DNA from: Lactuca virosa
Lineage: Eukaryota > Streptophyta > Magnoliopsida > Asterales > Asteraceae
Length of the DNA: 64,000 nucleotides
Reading direction: 5' to 3'
NCBI GenBank assembly: GCA_928212115.1
Contig: CAKMRJ010005634.1
Coordinates: forward strand, 257,864,342-257,928,341
Position numbers and translations under genes: made by a program. Numbering within the stretch: the first letter of the stretch is position 1; each line of letters starts with the position of its first letter. Below the pieces are notes generated by a model. That model was not told the origin of the DNA and did no database searches. It was given only the letters and a program-made list of their open reading frames with translations. Below are positions 30,709 through 42,602 of this stretch, one piece after another.

Positions 30709-31779
30709 CGAAAATATAAAGCTTATCTAATAATTTGACGATATCATTTTATTTCAATAAAAATACATTTTTTTATTTTATTTTCTTTAATATTATTCAT
30801 CTATTTGATATATGAATTTTGCATTCTAGCTCTCAAATTCTTTTGACAAAAATCCTATCTTATTATCCTTCTAAGATATCCCAAATCGGAAAGATATTTG
30901 ATTTATTTCTAATTTCCCAACTAATGTGATTTGGAAATTTAAAATATTGCAAATTATCTGTTCTTATGATTTTCAGATTTTAAGGTCGTATTTAATTGAT
31001 AAATTTTGAATATTTGTGTATTGGAGATACATATATTAGATTATATTAGAAATATTATTTTGATTTTTAATTTATTTTCTTAGACCATGTTTATTTATCG
31101 AAAAAACGGAATATATCATTGTTCATTATTTCTTTTTATCATTTTTTAATAAATATTCATAATGATATATAAAAAACGACATTTTTTCCTTAAAAAAAAA
31201 ACTTCGTTTTCATTGTTTTTTTGAAAATATGAGGTTTATTAAAAAATTAATAAATATATCAAAGTTCATATTTTTTTTTTGATATTTTTTAGATATATAT
31301 CTATACTGATATAAAAGAACAAAAAAAAAATCAAAATTAAAATAAAAATTTAATTTTTTGTTCAGATTCACATTATGAATACTGAAAACTGAATGATATA
31401 CGATTCAAATTCATAGTTTGAATATTAATAAGTCAAATTCACATTGTCAATCCTGAAAACCGAGTTGTATACAATTCAAATTCACAGTGTGAATAAATGA
31501 ATTTACAATTTTTTTACAAAACTAATTTTCAAAAAATCCACATTGTGTTGTTTTTTTTTTAAATATTTTGGTTTATTTTTTATCAAACAAATAAAATAAA
31601 TATATCAAAATTAATAATTTTTTGTACTCTTTCAATAAACATTTGTATTGATGCATAAAAAAATATATATTTTTATGAAGTTTTATCTCAGATTCAAATT
31701 ATAATTGTTTGAAACTGAATTATATCTAGTATATAGTCACAGTGTGAATAATAGTAATTCATATTTACATTGTGAATTC

Positions 31780-32059
31780 TGTTAGGGTGCAAAGTTACTT
31801 TTGGATGTCATGAGGGCTTATATGTGTGTAATGGGTTGTCTTTCCTTTATAAGGAAGTGAGTGACACTCATTTTATCTAAGGAACCATTTGGAGTATTAG
31901 ACTAGAGAGAAAATTTGTACAAGACCCACTTTGTATATTCTTTCTAGATCTAATATGAGCTGAAAAAGATTTATTTACTTTATGTGTTCTTTAGTTTGTA
32001 TGATAATTCACTAGATCTTTTCTTATTCCGCACATGCCATCATAATCAACACCACTACA
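31780..32059 (+). repeat. 5' LTR of T1
   Basis: TGTTAGGGTG...ACCACTACA; a GTGTGTAATGGGTTGTC block and CTTTATAAGGAAG (TATAA) suggest a compact promoter. Confidence 0.93.
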
Positions 32060-32078
32060 ATTGATATCAGAGCGGGTG
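32060..32078 (+). promoter_or_regulatory. Primer-binding site of T1
   Basis: ATTGATATCAGAGCGGGTG follows the LTR: initiator tRNA-Met type with one change (TGATATCAGAGC). Confidence 0.8.
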
Positions 32079-32323
32079 TTCTTGATTTGATAAAGAGTTG
32101 ATCCTTGATGGCTATCTAGATTTGGTGATTCGTTTTTTGATCTTTGATCTACGTGATTTAGAGAGTTTTTGGATTCTAGAAATCGAATTTATCTTTGATT
32201 CTATTCATAATTCGATTTTCTTCACTAGAACTCAAGTGATTTTCACTTTCTCTCTCTAGAAAACCCATTTCAAATCACTTTCTCTCTCTAGAAAAACTCA
32301 AGATCTTATCAAATTGATCAAAG

Positions 32324-33208
32324 ATGGTGGAAATGGTGTACTTGGAGTATGGTTCTTGGATTGTGATCGTTAAAGATGTCAAATACAAAGTCGGTTTAGA
32401 ACAATTCATTGGATTAATATTGAAAGGCGGGATCATTTCATGGGATACTTTGATTTCTTATGGAGGTTTAAAGGATGATCATGGAGGATTAATTTTTCAA
32501 CCACTTTCAAAGATTGAATGCTTGACTAAAGCTTGCAATAACTTGATGACTGAGAGAGATACAAAGAAAGGAAAGGAAAAAGATTTGTTTGATAAGAATT
32601 TTATTTCTCTTCTTGAAAACCCGAATGATCTTCTTGCTCTTAAGTTTGTTGAAGTTCTAGACTATGGAGTTGAATGTGATGTTCTTGAAGTTCATGATAA
32701 GAAGATTTAAGTTGATCCTCATGATGAAAAAGTTTTTTGCTCGGTTACAGTTCAAACCGACGATATTTTGTGTTCTTGTGATTCGTTTGAAGGAATGATT
32801 CCTTATCGGAATCCGGTGATCCAAAAATTTCACAAGTATCAAACTCCAAAAGATTTGATTCAAACTCCCAAAGTTGAAGTTGTGGAAAGTGGGTTTGTTC
32901 GTGAAATCAAATCTTCAAGATGCAAAAAGATGAGAATGAAAAAGAAGAAGAAGATTAAACGGAAAAACAAGCGAGTTTATTCACAAAAATCATCAAGTGT
33001 TGTTATGAAGCAAATTTGGGTTCCAAAGCAACAATCTCCAAAGGTTGCATTGAATTTGAAGTCAAAAACCAAAAGTGTTGGTGGTTCTTATGAAGATGAT
33101 CTTGGATCGTTGAAGAACACGAAGAACGAGTTGTACAACACGCATAGTGGGTGGTACAATGTTCAAATTGGAGATTTCTTGTTCCAACAAAAGAACAAAA
33201 TCTTCTAA
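32324..33208 (+). pseudogene. T1 ORF, possible divergent gag, one internal stop
   Basis: One frame of 294 codons starting MVEMVYLEYGSWIVIVKDVK, interrupted only by TAA at 32708-32710; the same frame continues past it to 33208. The first part is rich in aliphatic and aromatic residues (GLILKGGIISWDTLISYGGL, LSKIECLTKACNNLM). After the stop comes DDILCSCDSFEGMIPYRNP, then a strongly basic stretch (MRMKKKKKIKRKNKRVY), then VMKQIWVPKQQSPK. The (K)xIWVPK motif resembles the gag-protease spacer of plant copia (Sirevirus-like) elements, which is the only hint of kinship. No zinc knuckle, protease or RT. It could be a leader or gag remnant, or a captured host sequence. It starts 265 bp after the LTR. 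Confidence 0.55.
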
Positions 33209-35499
33209 ATTTGATTTGTTCGTTGAAAACGGAACTCGATTCGTCAAAAAGGTATCTCAAATTCTCAAATGGATTCTAAAACGTCCATGATTTTAATTCG
33301 TATTTTTCGTGTTTCATTTTTGATCGCTTTGTCTCGGTTGGATCGAATTCGTTTCAAGTCCAATTGTAGATCCAATCTATTTTCTTTCATAGATCAAGCC
33401 AAATTTGTTATGTAATCATTTTAATCCAAAATTCGAGTCCAATCCAATCACATAATTAGTTACTGTTAATTAGCCCAATTTTGTGATCCAATTTTATAAG
33501 AATCTTACTGTTCATTTAATTTCGATGCCCATATGTTTTCTCTTGAATCCGATAATTTTGAGTCCACATATTTTTTCGTGATCTGATTCCATTAAGAGTG
33601 GAGCCCAAAGATTGATTAAATCAGTTTGATACATTAACTGTGTCCGTTCTTCAACATGCACGTAAACAAGTTGTACCATTAGATCATCATCTTTTTGTTC
33701 TTGAGTTCCGATTTCACTTCCTTGAAATCAAAATCAATTTTGATAATGTTACATTCGTGTTCGATGTTTGACTTCCAATCTTGATTGGCCTTACTTGGAT
33801 TGATTGAAAACGAAAGTGTCTGTTTAGGGTCAAAGTCGAATTTGAAGTATTGTTATTGTTTGATTCAACTATTGATGATGTTCGGTTTTAACTAATTGAA
33901 ATCGAAATCAAAGTTGTGATATTTCTATCGTATTCGATTTGATCTGAAAAATGGATGATGAACGACTCAAGAACAGATACGAATGGTGGAAGAAAGTCAA
34001 CTGGAAAAGTCAAAATTTAATTGAAAGGATCGATTTCGAACCTTAGAAGTCGATGGTCGAGGTCAATCTTTTGATATCAAGGTTGTATGGCCGATAACGA
34101 ACGTTTGATTTTAAAGTTTTGCTATGGTTCGATTGTGATGGAAGGACTTTGATAATGAACGGTAAATATTCGAATGAAAATCATTGGAATGAAGCCTTGA
34201 GAAATTTTGATGATGGCTGATAACGAATGATTTAGGAAGTATGTACAATCGAAGTTTCGTTGTCGATTGTTGATTTTGGTTTGTATGTAGATTGGAGTTG
34301 AATTGCTTGATGTCAAAAATTTGGATTGGAGGTTAAAAGTCAGCTTTGCTTTGGATGGTATATTGATTTCGAAGCCGCTTCTTGATTGTTTGATAACGAT
34401 CTGGGAAAATTGGATGATTTGGTGTTGATGTTGAATGAAAAGCAAAGATTGAGTTTTGGAGTATGATTGATAACGAAAGGGAGGATGGAAATCGATGTTA
34501 TATGGAATCGTTGGTGTAAAAAAGCGAAGGCTTGGAGTAGCGATTTTGATCTTGAAGGGTCGATGTTGGTTTGTTGATTGATATCGACTGATAAGTAAAA
34601 TCGATCAAGGTCAAATTTTGAAGGTTTGGATTATAATAGTCTGGGAAGGTTTGGGAAGGTTTGAAGATTTTGAAATCGACTTGTTGATGTTGAAGATTTT
34701 TATCAAATGTCGATAGTTGATGTCGATAATCGAAGATTTTGGTTTACTTTCGAAAGTTTGATAACGAGTTGCTAATGGACGGAAATCTCAATAATCCAAA
34801 ATTTGAAGATTGAAGTTTCGAAGGTTTCTAACTGGTATCGACATTCGCGACTGGAACTAACGAATTGGGGAAGAAACATAAAAGTTTCGAAATTAGTCCC
34901 TGAACTTTCGAAGACATGGCTCTTTAAATCCATTCCGACATAAGGACTTATTTTCGAAATTTTGATGCATTGTGAAGATGTTTCGAAGTTAGTACCTGCA
35001 GTTTCGAAATTTTGGCAGAAAATACCCAATTTCGAAATAGGGGTAACAAAGTTGAGAAATTGAAGAATTTTCATTTCTGGTCCCTGTAGTTGGTGCGAAC
35101 TTACACTTTATGCCCAGTTTCGCAAATGGGGGAGTGTTTCGTATCTTAGGCTGTTTTTGGCGCAACGGGTCCCTGCAGAATTCTGTTATTGACGATTTTT
35201 ACCCGGATTTTGGAAAACCTTGCAACTCTCACCCAAAAGTCGAAAATTTTCACAAATTGGAAATTTTTCGAGGCTTTTTCGTGATTGTTTTTCCGTGCAA
35301 GATTTTCAAGGTTTCATTTTTGGCACACATCAAGGGGGAGTATTGTAAAGTTCATTCCTCGGGTGCTTCTCACCCTTAATGGGTTTTATAATCATTTTTT
35401 TTGATTAAAAAAAGGGGGATAATGATGAGTATTCGAAGCGGGTTTTTCGGGTATTCATTTGCGGATTTGAAGACCGGTGTTAATTCGTGGGGGAGTTTG
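33209..35499 (+). other. T1 non-coding region with degenerate repeats
   Basis: No ORF of note. From 34080 the words TTGATAACGA and ATTTCGAAG recur. 34747-35038 has eight TTTCGAA sites within a decayed ~110-bp repeat of the form TTTCGAAxTTAGTCCCTGxA. A short hairpin-like run GGGTGCTTCTCACCC lies at 35361. Confidence 0.75.
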
Positions 35500-35507
35500 G
35501 TTTTGAT

Positions 35508-35972
35508 CACGGTTGTAAAAATCGCTCGACGATAGCTCGACGGTCGACTGGTGTTAAAGGATTAATCGGTCTTGGCGAGGATTAATCGTGGATTAATCGG
35601 GGACCATAGATTATTAATAACATATTTAAATTAATCAAATATAAATACATCTTAAGAAAACAAGTACTTCAAAATTAGAAAATAAGAAATTTTATAATTT
35701 GAAAATTTGAAAATACGAAAATATGAACATTTTGGTATAATATTTGAAAATTTTAAAATTTTGGAGTGAAAAAAAGTTGATTTTTTAATTTTTTTTTTAA
35801 ATTTTTTTAAATTTTTTTAATTTTGACTTTTTTTGACTTTTGTTGACATTTGTTGACCGATTAATCCCGCCAAACTCGATTAATCCTAAATTTCCGATTA
35901 ATACCCTAATCCTCGATGGTTTGAGAACGCCAAGCGATTAATCCACGATTAATCCCAATTTCTGCAACCATG
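35508..35972. mobile_element. hAT-type non-autonomous element inside T1
   Basis: 465 bp; inverted ends CACGGTTGTAAAAAT and (minus strand) CATGGTTGCAGAAAT; flanked by 8-bp target copies GTTTTGAT (35500-35507) and GTCTTGAT (35973-35980), 7 of 8 identical. An 8-bp duplication is the hAT hallmark. Subterminal GATTAATC words are repeated many times on both arms (about 11), as expected for transposase-binding arrays. No ORF. Confidence 0.8.
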
Positions 35973-36024
35973 GTCTTGATCGCGCGAGCTCGTTGGATAT
36001 TGAAGCCAGGCATCCAATCCTAAC

Positions 36025-36038
36025 TTTGAGGGGGAGAA
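36025..36038 (+). promoter_or_regulatory. Polypurine tract of T1
   Basis: TTTGAGGGGGAGAA lies directly before the 3' LTR and would prime plus-strand synthesis. Confidence 0.85.
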
Positions 36039-36326
36039 TGTTAGGGTGCAAAGTGACTCTTGGATTGCATGAGGGCTTACTCCTTTGTATGTGTGTAATG
36101 AGTTGTCTTTCCTTTATAAGGAAGTGAGTGACACTCATTTTATATAAGGAACCATTTGGAGTGTTAGACTAGAGAGAGAATTTGTACAAGACCCACTTTG
36201 CATATTCTTTCTAGATCCAATATGAGCTGAAAACGATTTATTTACTCCATGTGTTCTAGAGTTTGTATGATGATTTACTAGATCTTTTCTTATTCCGCAC
36301 ATGCCATCATAATCAACACCACTACA
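36039..36326 (+). repeat. 3' LTR of T1
   Basis: Matches the 5' LTR with roughly a dozen and a half differences and a short insertion (CTCCTTTG near 36080), so T1 is older than C3 and G2. Confidence 0.93.
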
Positions 36327-36450
36327 AATTCTGAAAAGTGAATGATATACAGTTCAGATTCACAATATGAATAAATTCACTTGTATATTTCACAAAACTA
36401 ATTTATAAGTAATCAAAACATTAAGATGATGTTAAAGTTTTAAATCTTTT

Positions 36451-37620
36451 GCATATATTGATAATATCTTGAAAGAGATCAAGATACGAGATTCTTTTGG
36501 AGGACTCTTGTCATTGCCGCATGGCACCATTTTGAGTCAGCCTCAAAATTGTCTAGCACATAGGTTTGAGCTATAATAAATGATTTATAGTCTATTTGCT
36601 TTGACAAATGAATCCATCATTTATGTTGTACTATACACAAGACCATGTATATGATCATGTATAAGATACTAATCGGATACATAGGTACGTCACTTGATGA
36701 ATATGAGAACATTCTAAGTATTTAAGAAGAACGTACACGAGTTAATCAGTTTAAAAGAAAATATTTATGTAAAGAGATACACAAGATGCTAACTTCAAAA
36801 CTGATAGATATAATTATGAGTAATAATTGGATTAAGACTTCATTATGGAATGAAGAGTAAGTCTTGTTGGAATGAGGTCCATGCAAAAAAAAAAAAAAAG
36901 ACAGTCTACTAAAAAATATGAATGCAGTGCTACTTCAGAAGTTATAATCAAATATGATTGGGTAAATAAGGTTATTAAAAAAACTATGTTGAGTCCTACC
37001 ATTCAAGGATCGCATAGAAAGCTTTTGTGAGTTCAAGAGTATATATAATCAACCTAATACACTCTAAATCACATTAGAACACCAATCATATTCTCCAAGA
37101 TATTTAATTATACATAAAATAAAGTCAAATATGGATATGATAGTATTCGTAGAATTCACACAAATTAAATTTAGGCAGACTCATTAATAATTTCCTTCTT
37201 TTAAGCTAAGTAGAATGGTGACACTTCAACTGTAGGACTTCATTATGCTGGAAATAGGATTTTGTTTTGAATTTAGTATTTGGATATTGAAACATTAAGA
37301 CAATAATTATTATATTGTTTTGATATATTGGGATATGATCATTACATAAATACTTGTTGTGTTTTATATTAACACGTTTAACCCATGAATAATCCTATTA
37401 TTTTAAATGTTCATAGTCACTTATAAATATGAAAGAAATTATGAAGTAAGACTAATATGAGTTGGATTGGTTAACCCAATAGATGAACGTAGGCAAGTCG
37501 TTGTAACCAATATTCATAGGTACTTTTCAAAGAGCTGGTGCTGAACAGACCCGCATCAAGATCAACTCAAAGGTCGTAGTTATGAGTGATACTTGATTAA
37601 AAGGTACTATCACTGTATCC
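36451..37620. other. Unassigned AT-rich segment
   Basis: No gene or clear repeat beyond a 15-bp A run near 36885. It may be the 3' untranslated part of the element encoding the ORF at 37621-40545. Confidence 0.5.
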
Positions 37621-40545
37621 TTAATACATGGGATGCATAATGGGCTTAACCCATCTGAATTCATCAATTTGAAGTTCTTCCACTCTTTTACAAAACTCCA
37701 GAGAGATCAGCACATGATATCCTCTTTCCAGTTCAAAATGACTGAGTCCTTCAATGCTAAGACGAAATAAGTGTTCATTGGGATCAACAGGAAGATCATC
37801 CGTATGTTGAAAGAACATGTGATTTTGACTATCAAGACAGAAAATTCCATGCTCTGGTTCTTGAATGAACATGTAGTGAACAGGTTCAACACCTACTGGA
37901 AGTTCCTTGTTGATGTACCGAATGCCATAAGGAAGAAAAAACTTAGAATTCTTGGATTGTATGGGGGTGCATGTTCTTATAAAGGTGGATGGTCTAGAGG
38001 GGCCAGCTGATGGCACAAGATTCAGCTTCTTGACTTTGTTGAGTAGCTTTTGAATTGCCAACTTCATCACCTGAGCATGAATACATTTGTGTTTGTCGAT
38101 AATTTCTTGAATCTGTATCCGCTCTTTGTAATCAAATTTAACTAGCTCACGAGCGAATACAACATCATTATACTCATATTCAGTCTTCTTCCTGACCAAG
38201 TGAAGCTTTAGAGACTCCTTCCTTGGTTTGGTGCATCTCACCCTGATAATGGGATCAGGTTTTGTTCTTTGAGTCAGAACATCTCCAAACTTCTTTCGGT
38301 TGATCCTATCATCCAACTCTGTAACCCTGCGTTGTTTCTCCACACTAATGTTAAAGAGTTGAATTTTATTGACTTGATCATTAGTGCTTTGAACATCAAC
38401 ACTTTCATTAGCGGAAGAAAGATATTGAGCAAGTTTGGCAGACAAACGTTCTCCTTTTTCTGGATTCTTTTCTTTCTCGAATAGCAACACTATTCTCTAT
38501 CATGATTTCTCTCACTTAATCAACAGTTATGCCCCATACTCCAGCTAGAACATTCAAATAAAAAATGAACTTACTTTTCTTGGAAGGAGGAGGTGTTGAA
38601 GGAGCACCAGTAACAAAAGAACTTCCAGCTTCAGCGCCATGACCTCCCCCTGAGAATGAAGCCTTCCTCTTTTGAGTATTGAGTTGATCATTATCATACT
38701 CAATGTCACTATTAGTTCCTTGAGGAATCTCCCCCTTCAAAGTATGAATTAGGGTTGACAACATTCAAAGGAACAACATGAACATCAGCTGGTGGCATGA
38801 ATCCTAGATCAAGAAACCCTCCATAGTCATCGGTTTCTGATTGATCACCAATGCCTGGAATGGGCTAATCATTAGTTGTTGCATCAACGTCTGGGATGTC
38901 AGCAACAATAATTTCCTTTTGAAAATCAACTTCGACCCTTCTAGCTTCAGCCATCTCAGGTTGAGATGGAGTTGGTGCAATCACCACCATTTTCATTTGA
39001 TGAGCAGACCTCTCTTGACTATTCTCTCCCTTTTTGGTAACATCGGATTAGGGAGGAGAACTAGATGGCAGAGGAAGATTTGTAGATGGTGGAGGTAGAC
39101 TTGATGATGAGGGTGGAGGTGGATTTGATGATGGTGGTGGAGGAGGAGGATTTTCACCTGAAGAATTTTTAGGGTGTCATCAATAACCATACCATAAGTA
39201 TCATCATCACCCAAAGCCATAAATCTCTTCATATCAGTCACATCCTGTTCAAATTTAGACAATCTTTCTCCCAATGATTTATTTATTTTCAATAGTAGAG
39301 AAAGCTGGGAGAGTACAGATGTTTCAAAGTTGGAGCTTGATTCCCCCTGATAAACAGTAGCAGTCTAAATAGGTGTTGGCATAGGAGGAACATTCTCTGC
39401 TTGAGGAGAATGAAATGTTGGTCTTTAAGAGATCTCACCTTGGATCAGAGGCTCAGTAGTTACCACTAGAGGTGAAGTTGATCCATGTTTCACAACATAA
39501 TATGCAGAGGGAGTTGATGAAGAAGTGGATAAGAATTGAATGTGCTTGTTCATCCTTGGAGGAGAGTTCATTCCCTGAACAAAGTCTTCTATGTTGGTGA
39601 CAGGCTCATCTACTTCAATGTCAACGTCTTCTTCATCATTATAAGTGATTTCCTCATCATCATCCTCATCATCCTCTTCTTCAGAGTCAGGGGATTCAAC
39701 CATATATGGTTTGTCAATCCATTTTTGCATCCTTACAGTAATATGAAATCATCTTCAGTAGGAGCAGTATTGATGATTTTTGAAGAGAGCGCATGAATGG
39801 GAATGGAGATCCCATGATATTTAGAATTGCCTTCATCACGAGCCAAGATTAATCCAAGCCAACGGGGATAGGGAACATACACTGGCTTCTTGTTCCCAGT
39901 GATGCAATCAATCACCTGATCAAGAAAAAGTTGAGCAAAATCCAGTCTTTTGTTATACATAGTTGGAAACAAAATCCTTTTCTCAAAGAGATTCAGTTAA
40001 TCCAATTTCCAAGTCTTGTGTCCAAGGAACTTGCCAATAACCCCTGTTAAGTACTTCTATCCTACACCAAAACACCAACGAAGAGTGTATTTGAATGGAT
40101 CACTAGTGGTGTCTTAAAGATTAAAATTATACCCTAACCTTGCATGAACGAACTTGTACTTTTCTTCCGAGGGAGTTTTAGAGTAATTTTTTAATCGAGG
40201 AAGATGAAGAGCAGTTCGAAAATATTCCACATCAATAGTAACTTTATATTGACCATCTGTAATGGTGTCAGTAATGGTTTGAGCATAAAAATCAACAAAA
40301 CATGAATAGTAGAACTCACATACGTGTTTAGGGTAGAATGGATTTGGGAAGTCGCATAAAGCATATCGAAGAGGGTAGCTTTTAACATAATCAACAAAAT
40401 CTTCAATTCCTGAGTTAGCGAACTGCTTTGGGATTTCATCAGAGAACGCCACATTGTTTGCTTGAATAACGATGGAAGAAGCAGGGGGATGAGGACCTTT
40501 GACAAAATCAACATTAGGGGCAAAATCGTAGAGAGGCTTTGACAT
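37621..40545 (-). pseudogene. Long plant transposon-associated ORF, broken
   Basis: Minus-strand pieces in one direction make up about 970 codons: 40545-40114 (MSKPLYDFAPNVDFVKG..., YPLRYALCDFPNPFYPKHVC, VTIDVEYFRTALHLPRL), 39972-39733 (NKRLDFAQLFLDQVIDCITG, YVPYPRWLGLIL, ALSSKIINTAP), 39730-38993 (acidic SEEEDDEDDDEE, then KSLGERLSKFEQDVTDMKRF), 38764-38516, and 38490-37621 (VRCTKPRKESLKLHLVRKKT, YGIRYINKELPVGVEPVHYM, EPEHGIFCLDSQNHMFFQ). It needs at least two frameshifts and several stops to be bridged. The N-terminal part fits a family I know from plant genomes as a putative transposon protein of unknown role. There are no RT, integrase or transposase motifs. Its element class is unresolved; I found no LTRs around it. 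Confidence 0.6.
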
Positions 40546-40900
40546 GGTGAGAGCTTTGAGGAAGATGAAGGTTGAGAGAGCTTTTTCTGAGAGAGAAAGC
40601 CAATTGCTTGAATAGCTTGTAAAAGTGACCTAGGACAGAGAATTCCCAATTTATATCAAAAAGTTTCTTCCCTTTTACGTAATCATGATTGAAGAGATAT
40701 GCTCTGTAAAAATCTCGTATCTCAAGATATTTATAGACCTTTTAATCGTCATCTAAAAAGTTACCATTGAGATAAGGAAAAATCATCAGTGAGATATAGC
40801 ATCAACGATAATGGTCATCAACAGAAGCATTCAACTTATCAAAATTGCAGCTTGTAAATCAGTAAATTTTTTATGTCTCCTAATAGTGTGGCCTTAAACT
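40546..40900. other. Upstream region of the long ORF
   Basis: No gene. AATCTCGTATCTCAAGATAT at 40714 resembles the inverse of a sequence near 36478 (ATCAAGATACGAGATTCTT), a possible weak terminal inverted repeat of the carrier element. Confidence 0.35.
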
Positions 40901-40914
40901 ACCATTCACTGACA

Positions 40915-41400
40915 TAGTATTGCAAGATCTTATCAGCATGTGGTTTTATATGCTGACTCATTAATCACTTTTATCAGAAGAACAGGGCAAGAGTGGTATA
41001 ATGCGTGTAATACATTCTGGTATGAAATATATCCATCGGCAAAGAGTGTCAAAGTTTTATCAATGTATGGCTAATACAATGAGTCATTAACTTCTTAATA
41101 GAATAATTGTTGGGAAAGAATGGGTAGGTGAATGTAATACATCACAGACAATGATATACCCATCGACAAAGAATTTTCGAATTCTCATCAGCATGAGGTT
41201 TCATACGTTGAACCATAAAATTCTAAAGAACAATATATGGAGAGAATGGATTGATGCGTGTTATAAGCTGTGGTGTTTTAGCTTAACCATCGACAAAGAT
41301 TTTTCAAAATTTCATCATCATATGGTACAATACGTTGAATAATTAGGCTTTAAAGAAGAAAGTAAGGAGAGAAAGGATTGCTTCAGGCATACTGAGTTGG
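40915..41400. repeat. Degenerate ~125-bp tandem repeat
   Basis: About four decayed copies; each has a TCATCAGCATGTGGTTTTAT-like start, a GAAAGAATGG word, an ATGCGTGTAATACAT word and a CCATCGGCAAAGA word in that order. Confidence 0.7.
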
Positions 41401-42191
41401 AATTAGCATGAATCATCAACAGTAATAACCCATCAGCAAGAAATGGTTCAATCCTTGCGTCATAGAGTTAGTTGCAGCCTAGAATCAAAGATTCACCGTC
41501 AATTCATTATGGTACCATGTCATACCTCAGACTAGGAGGTCAGGGACATAAATAACCCTTTGTCATTTGAGGACCAGACAAGTAACTCTTACGCTGATGA
41601 CTATGCAATTAGGGTAAGCCATTGGGTTATGCTCAATGTTTCAACAGAACATGAGACTTGATGCATACGACAAACATGCTTCCTGGGACGATGATTTGTC
41701 AAAAGTTACATATGTGGCTTATGAATCGCCACCGTCAAATCCTTCTTTTTTAAATGGTACAAGATAATAATATACAAAATATAAGAATACAAATAAAAGA
41801 GTTAGTCAAACAAGGAAATATTCTAAAATCGACATTTTTGCAGCATTTTTAGAAGAATGATAAAGACTCGATCCATCAAATCTTTTGAATTGAATGGCCA
41901 TAAATGAACATCCATTTTCCAAGATATCTACTCCTCGATACTGTCTATAAAAGAGAGCAAACAAGATCAACCACATCGAGAATGACTTTAATCGTTGAGG
42001 TTTTGCAGATTGATTCCAAGCTTCATGTTCACCAAAAATAAAGAATATGAATCGGTATTTGTAACCAATGAGTTAAGAGGATCCAATCTTTGTAACCTTC
42101 GAGTTATGAGAGTAACCAAGACAAGACTCGAAGGTTCCATTTGTTGTGATCCTTGAAGGAAGAAAAGGTGGGACCACTGTCTTGTTGAAGA
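41401..42191. other. Unassigned segment left of C2
   Basis: No gene recognised. Bases 42187-42191 (GAAGA) would be the left target copy of C2; the right end of C2 is outside the window. Confidence 0.45.
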
Positions 42192-42514
42192 TATTGGGTT
42201 ATGAGCAAAACAACATTCCTATGGTGTTCATGCAAACCCTAATGCTTGGATCTAGTTTTTCTAATTGTACATGCAATATTTGTCCATGACTTGCAAACCC
42301 TAATCTAGCATACAAAAAAAACTAAATCAACATAAATAAACTAGTAAGAATGTTACCTTTGATTGTTGCTTGAAGATATTGAGCTTTTGAGAACCTTAGC
42401 ACCTCAAATGTTGTGCCTCTAATAGATCAAAAACACCAAAGAAAATTGGAGAATCTTGGAGAGAGAGGAATGGAGGCTCAAAATCGGCTGGAACTCTTCT
42501 AGGGTTTCAAGTGG
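42192..42514 (-). repeat. Partial 3' LTR of C2
   Basis: Homologous to C1's LTR from 8188 onward (TATTGGGTT, CCTATGGTG, AAACCCTAATGC, GCATGTACAAT). Only the R/U5 part remains; U3 is deleted. Confidence 0.8.
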
Positions 42515-42602
42515 CTTTGACTTATATGCTTCTACTATTTACTCATCAAATCATCGAGTCAGAACTTTGACTTATATGCTTCTACTATTTACTCATCAAA
42601 TC
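42515..42602. repeat. 38-bp direct repeat, period 50, at the C2 LTR deletion
   Basis: CTTTGACTTATATGCTTCTA followed by the same 18 bases occurs at 42515 and 42565, at the junction between the LTR remnant and the internal region. Confidence 0.9.

Larger units (their letters stand above)
31780..36326 (+). mobile_element. Short-LTR retroelement T1 without pol
   Basis: 4547 bp with direct LTRs of 280 and 288 bp (TGTTAGGGTGCAAAGT...ACCACTACA), exact target duplication AATTC (31775-31779 and 36327-36331), a primer site after the 5' LTR and a purine tract before the 3' LTR. Inside are one long broken ORF and about 2.8 kb of non-coding repeats, including a hAT-type insertion. There is no protease, RT or integrase, so it must have moved using proteins in trans. 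Confidence 0.9.
31085..36450. mobile_element. Foldback element FB2, interrupted by T1
   Basis: 31085-31779 resembles the arms of FB1 (CATGTTTATTTATCGAAAAAAC, CATTGTTCATTATTTCTTTT, ATTCACATTGTGAA-type cores). The sequence resumes after T1 at 36332 with GATTCACAATATGAATAAAT and TTTCACAAAACTAATTTATAAG, which matches FB1's TTTCACAAAACTAATTTATGAG (minus strand, about 13830). The right boundary, about 36450, is approximate. Confidence 0.6.

Noticed and set aside
32060..32078. tRNA genes
   Set aside because: All TGGTATCAGAGC-like sites are short primer-binding sites beside LTRs; no cloverleaf was found.
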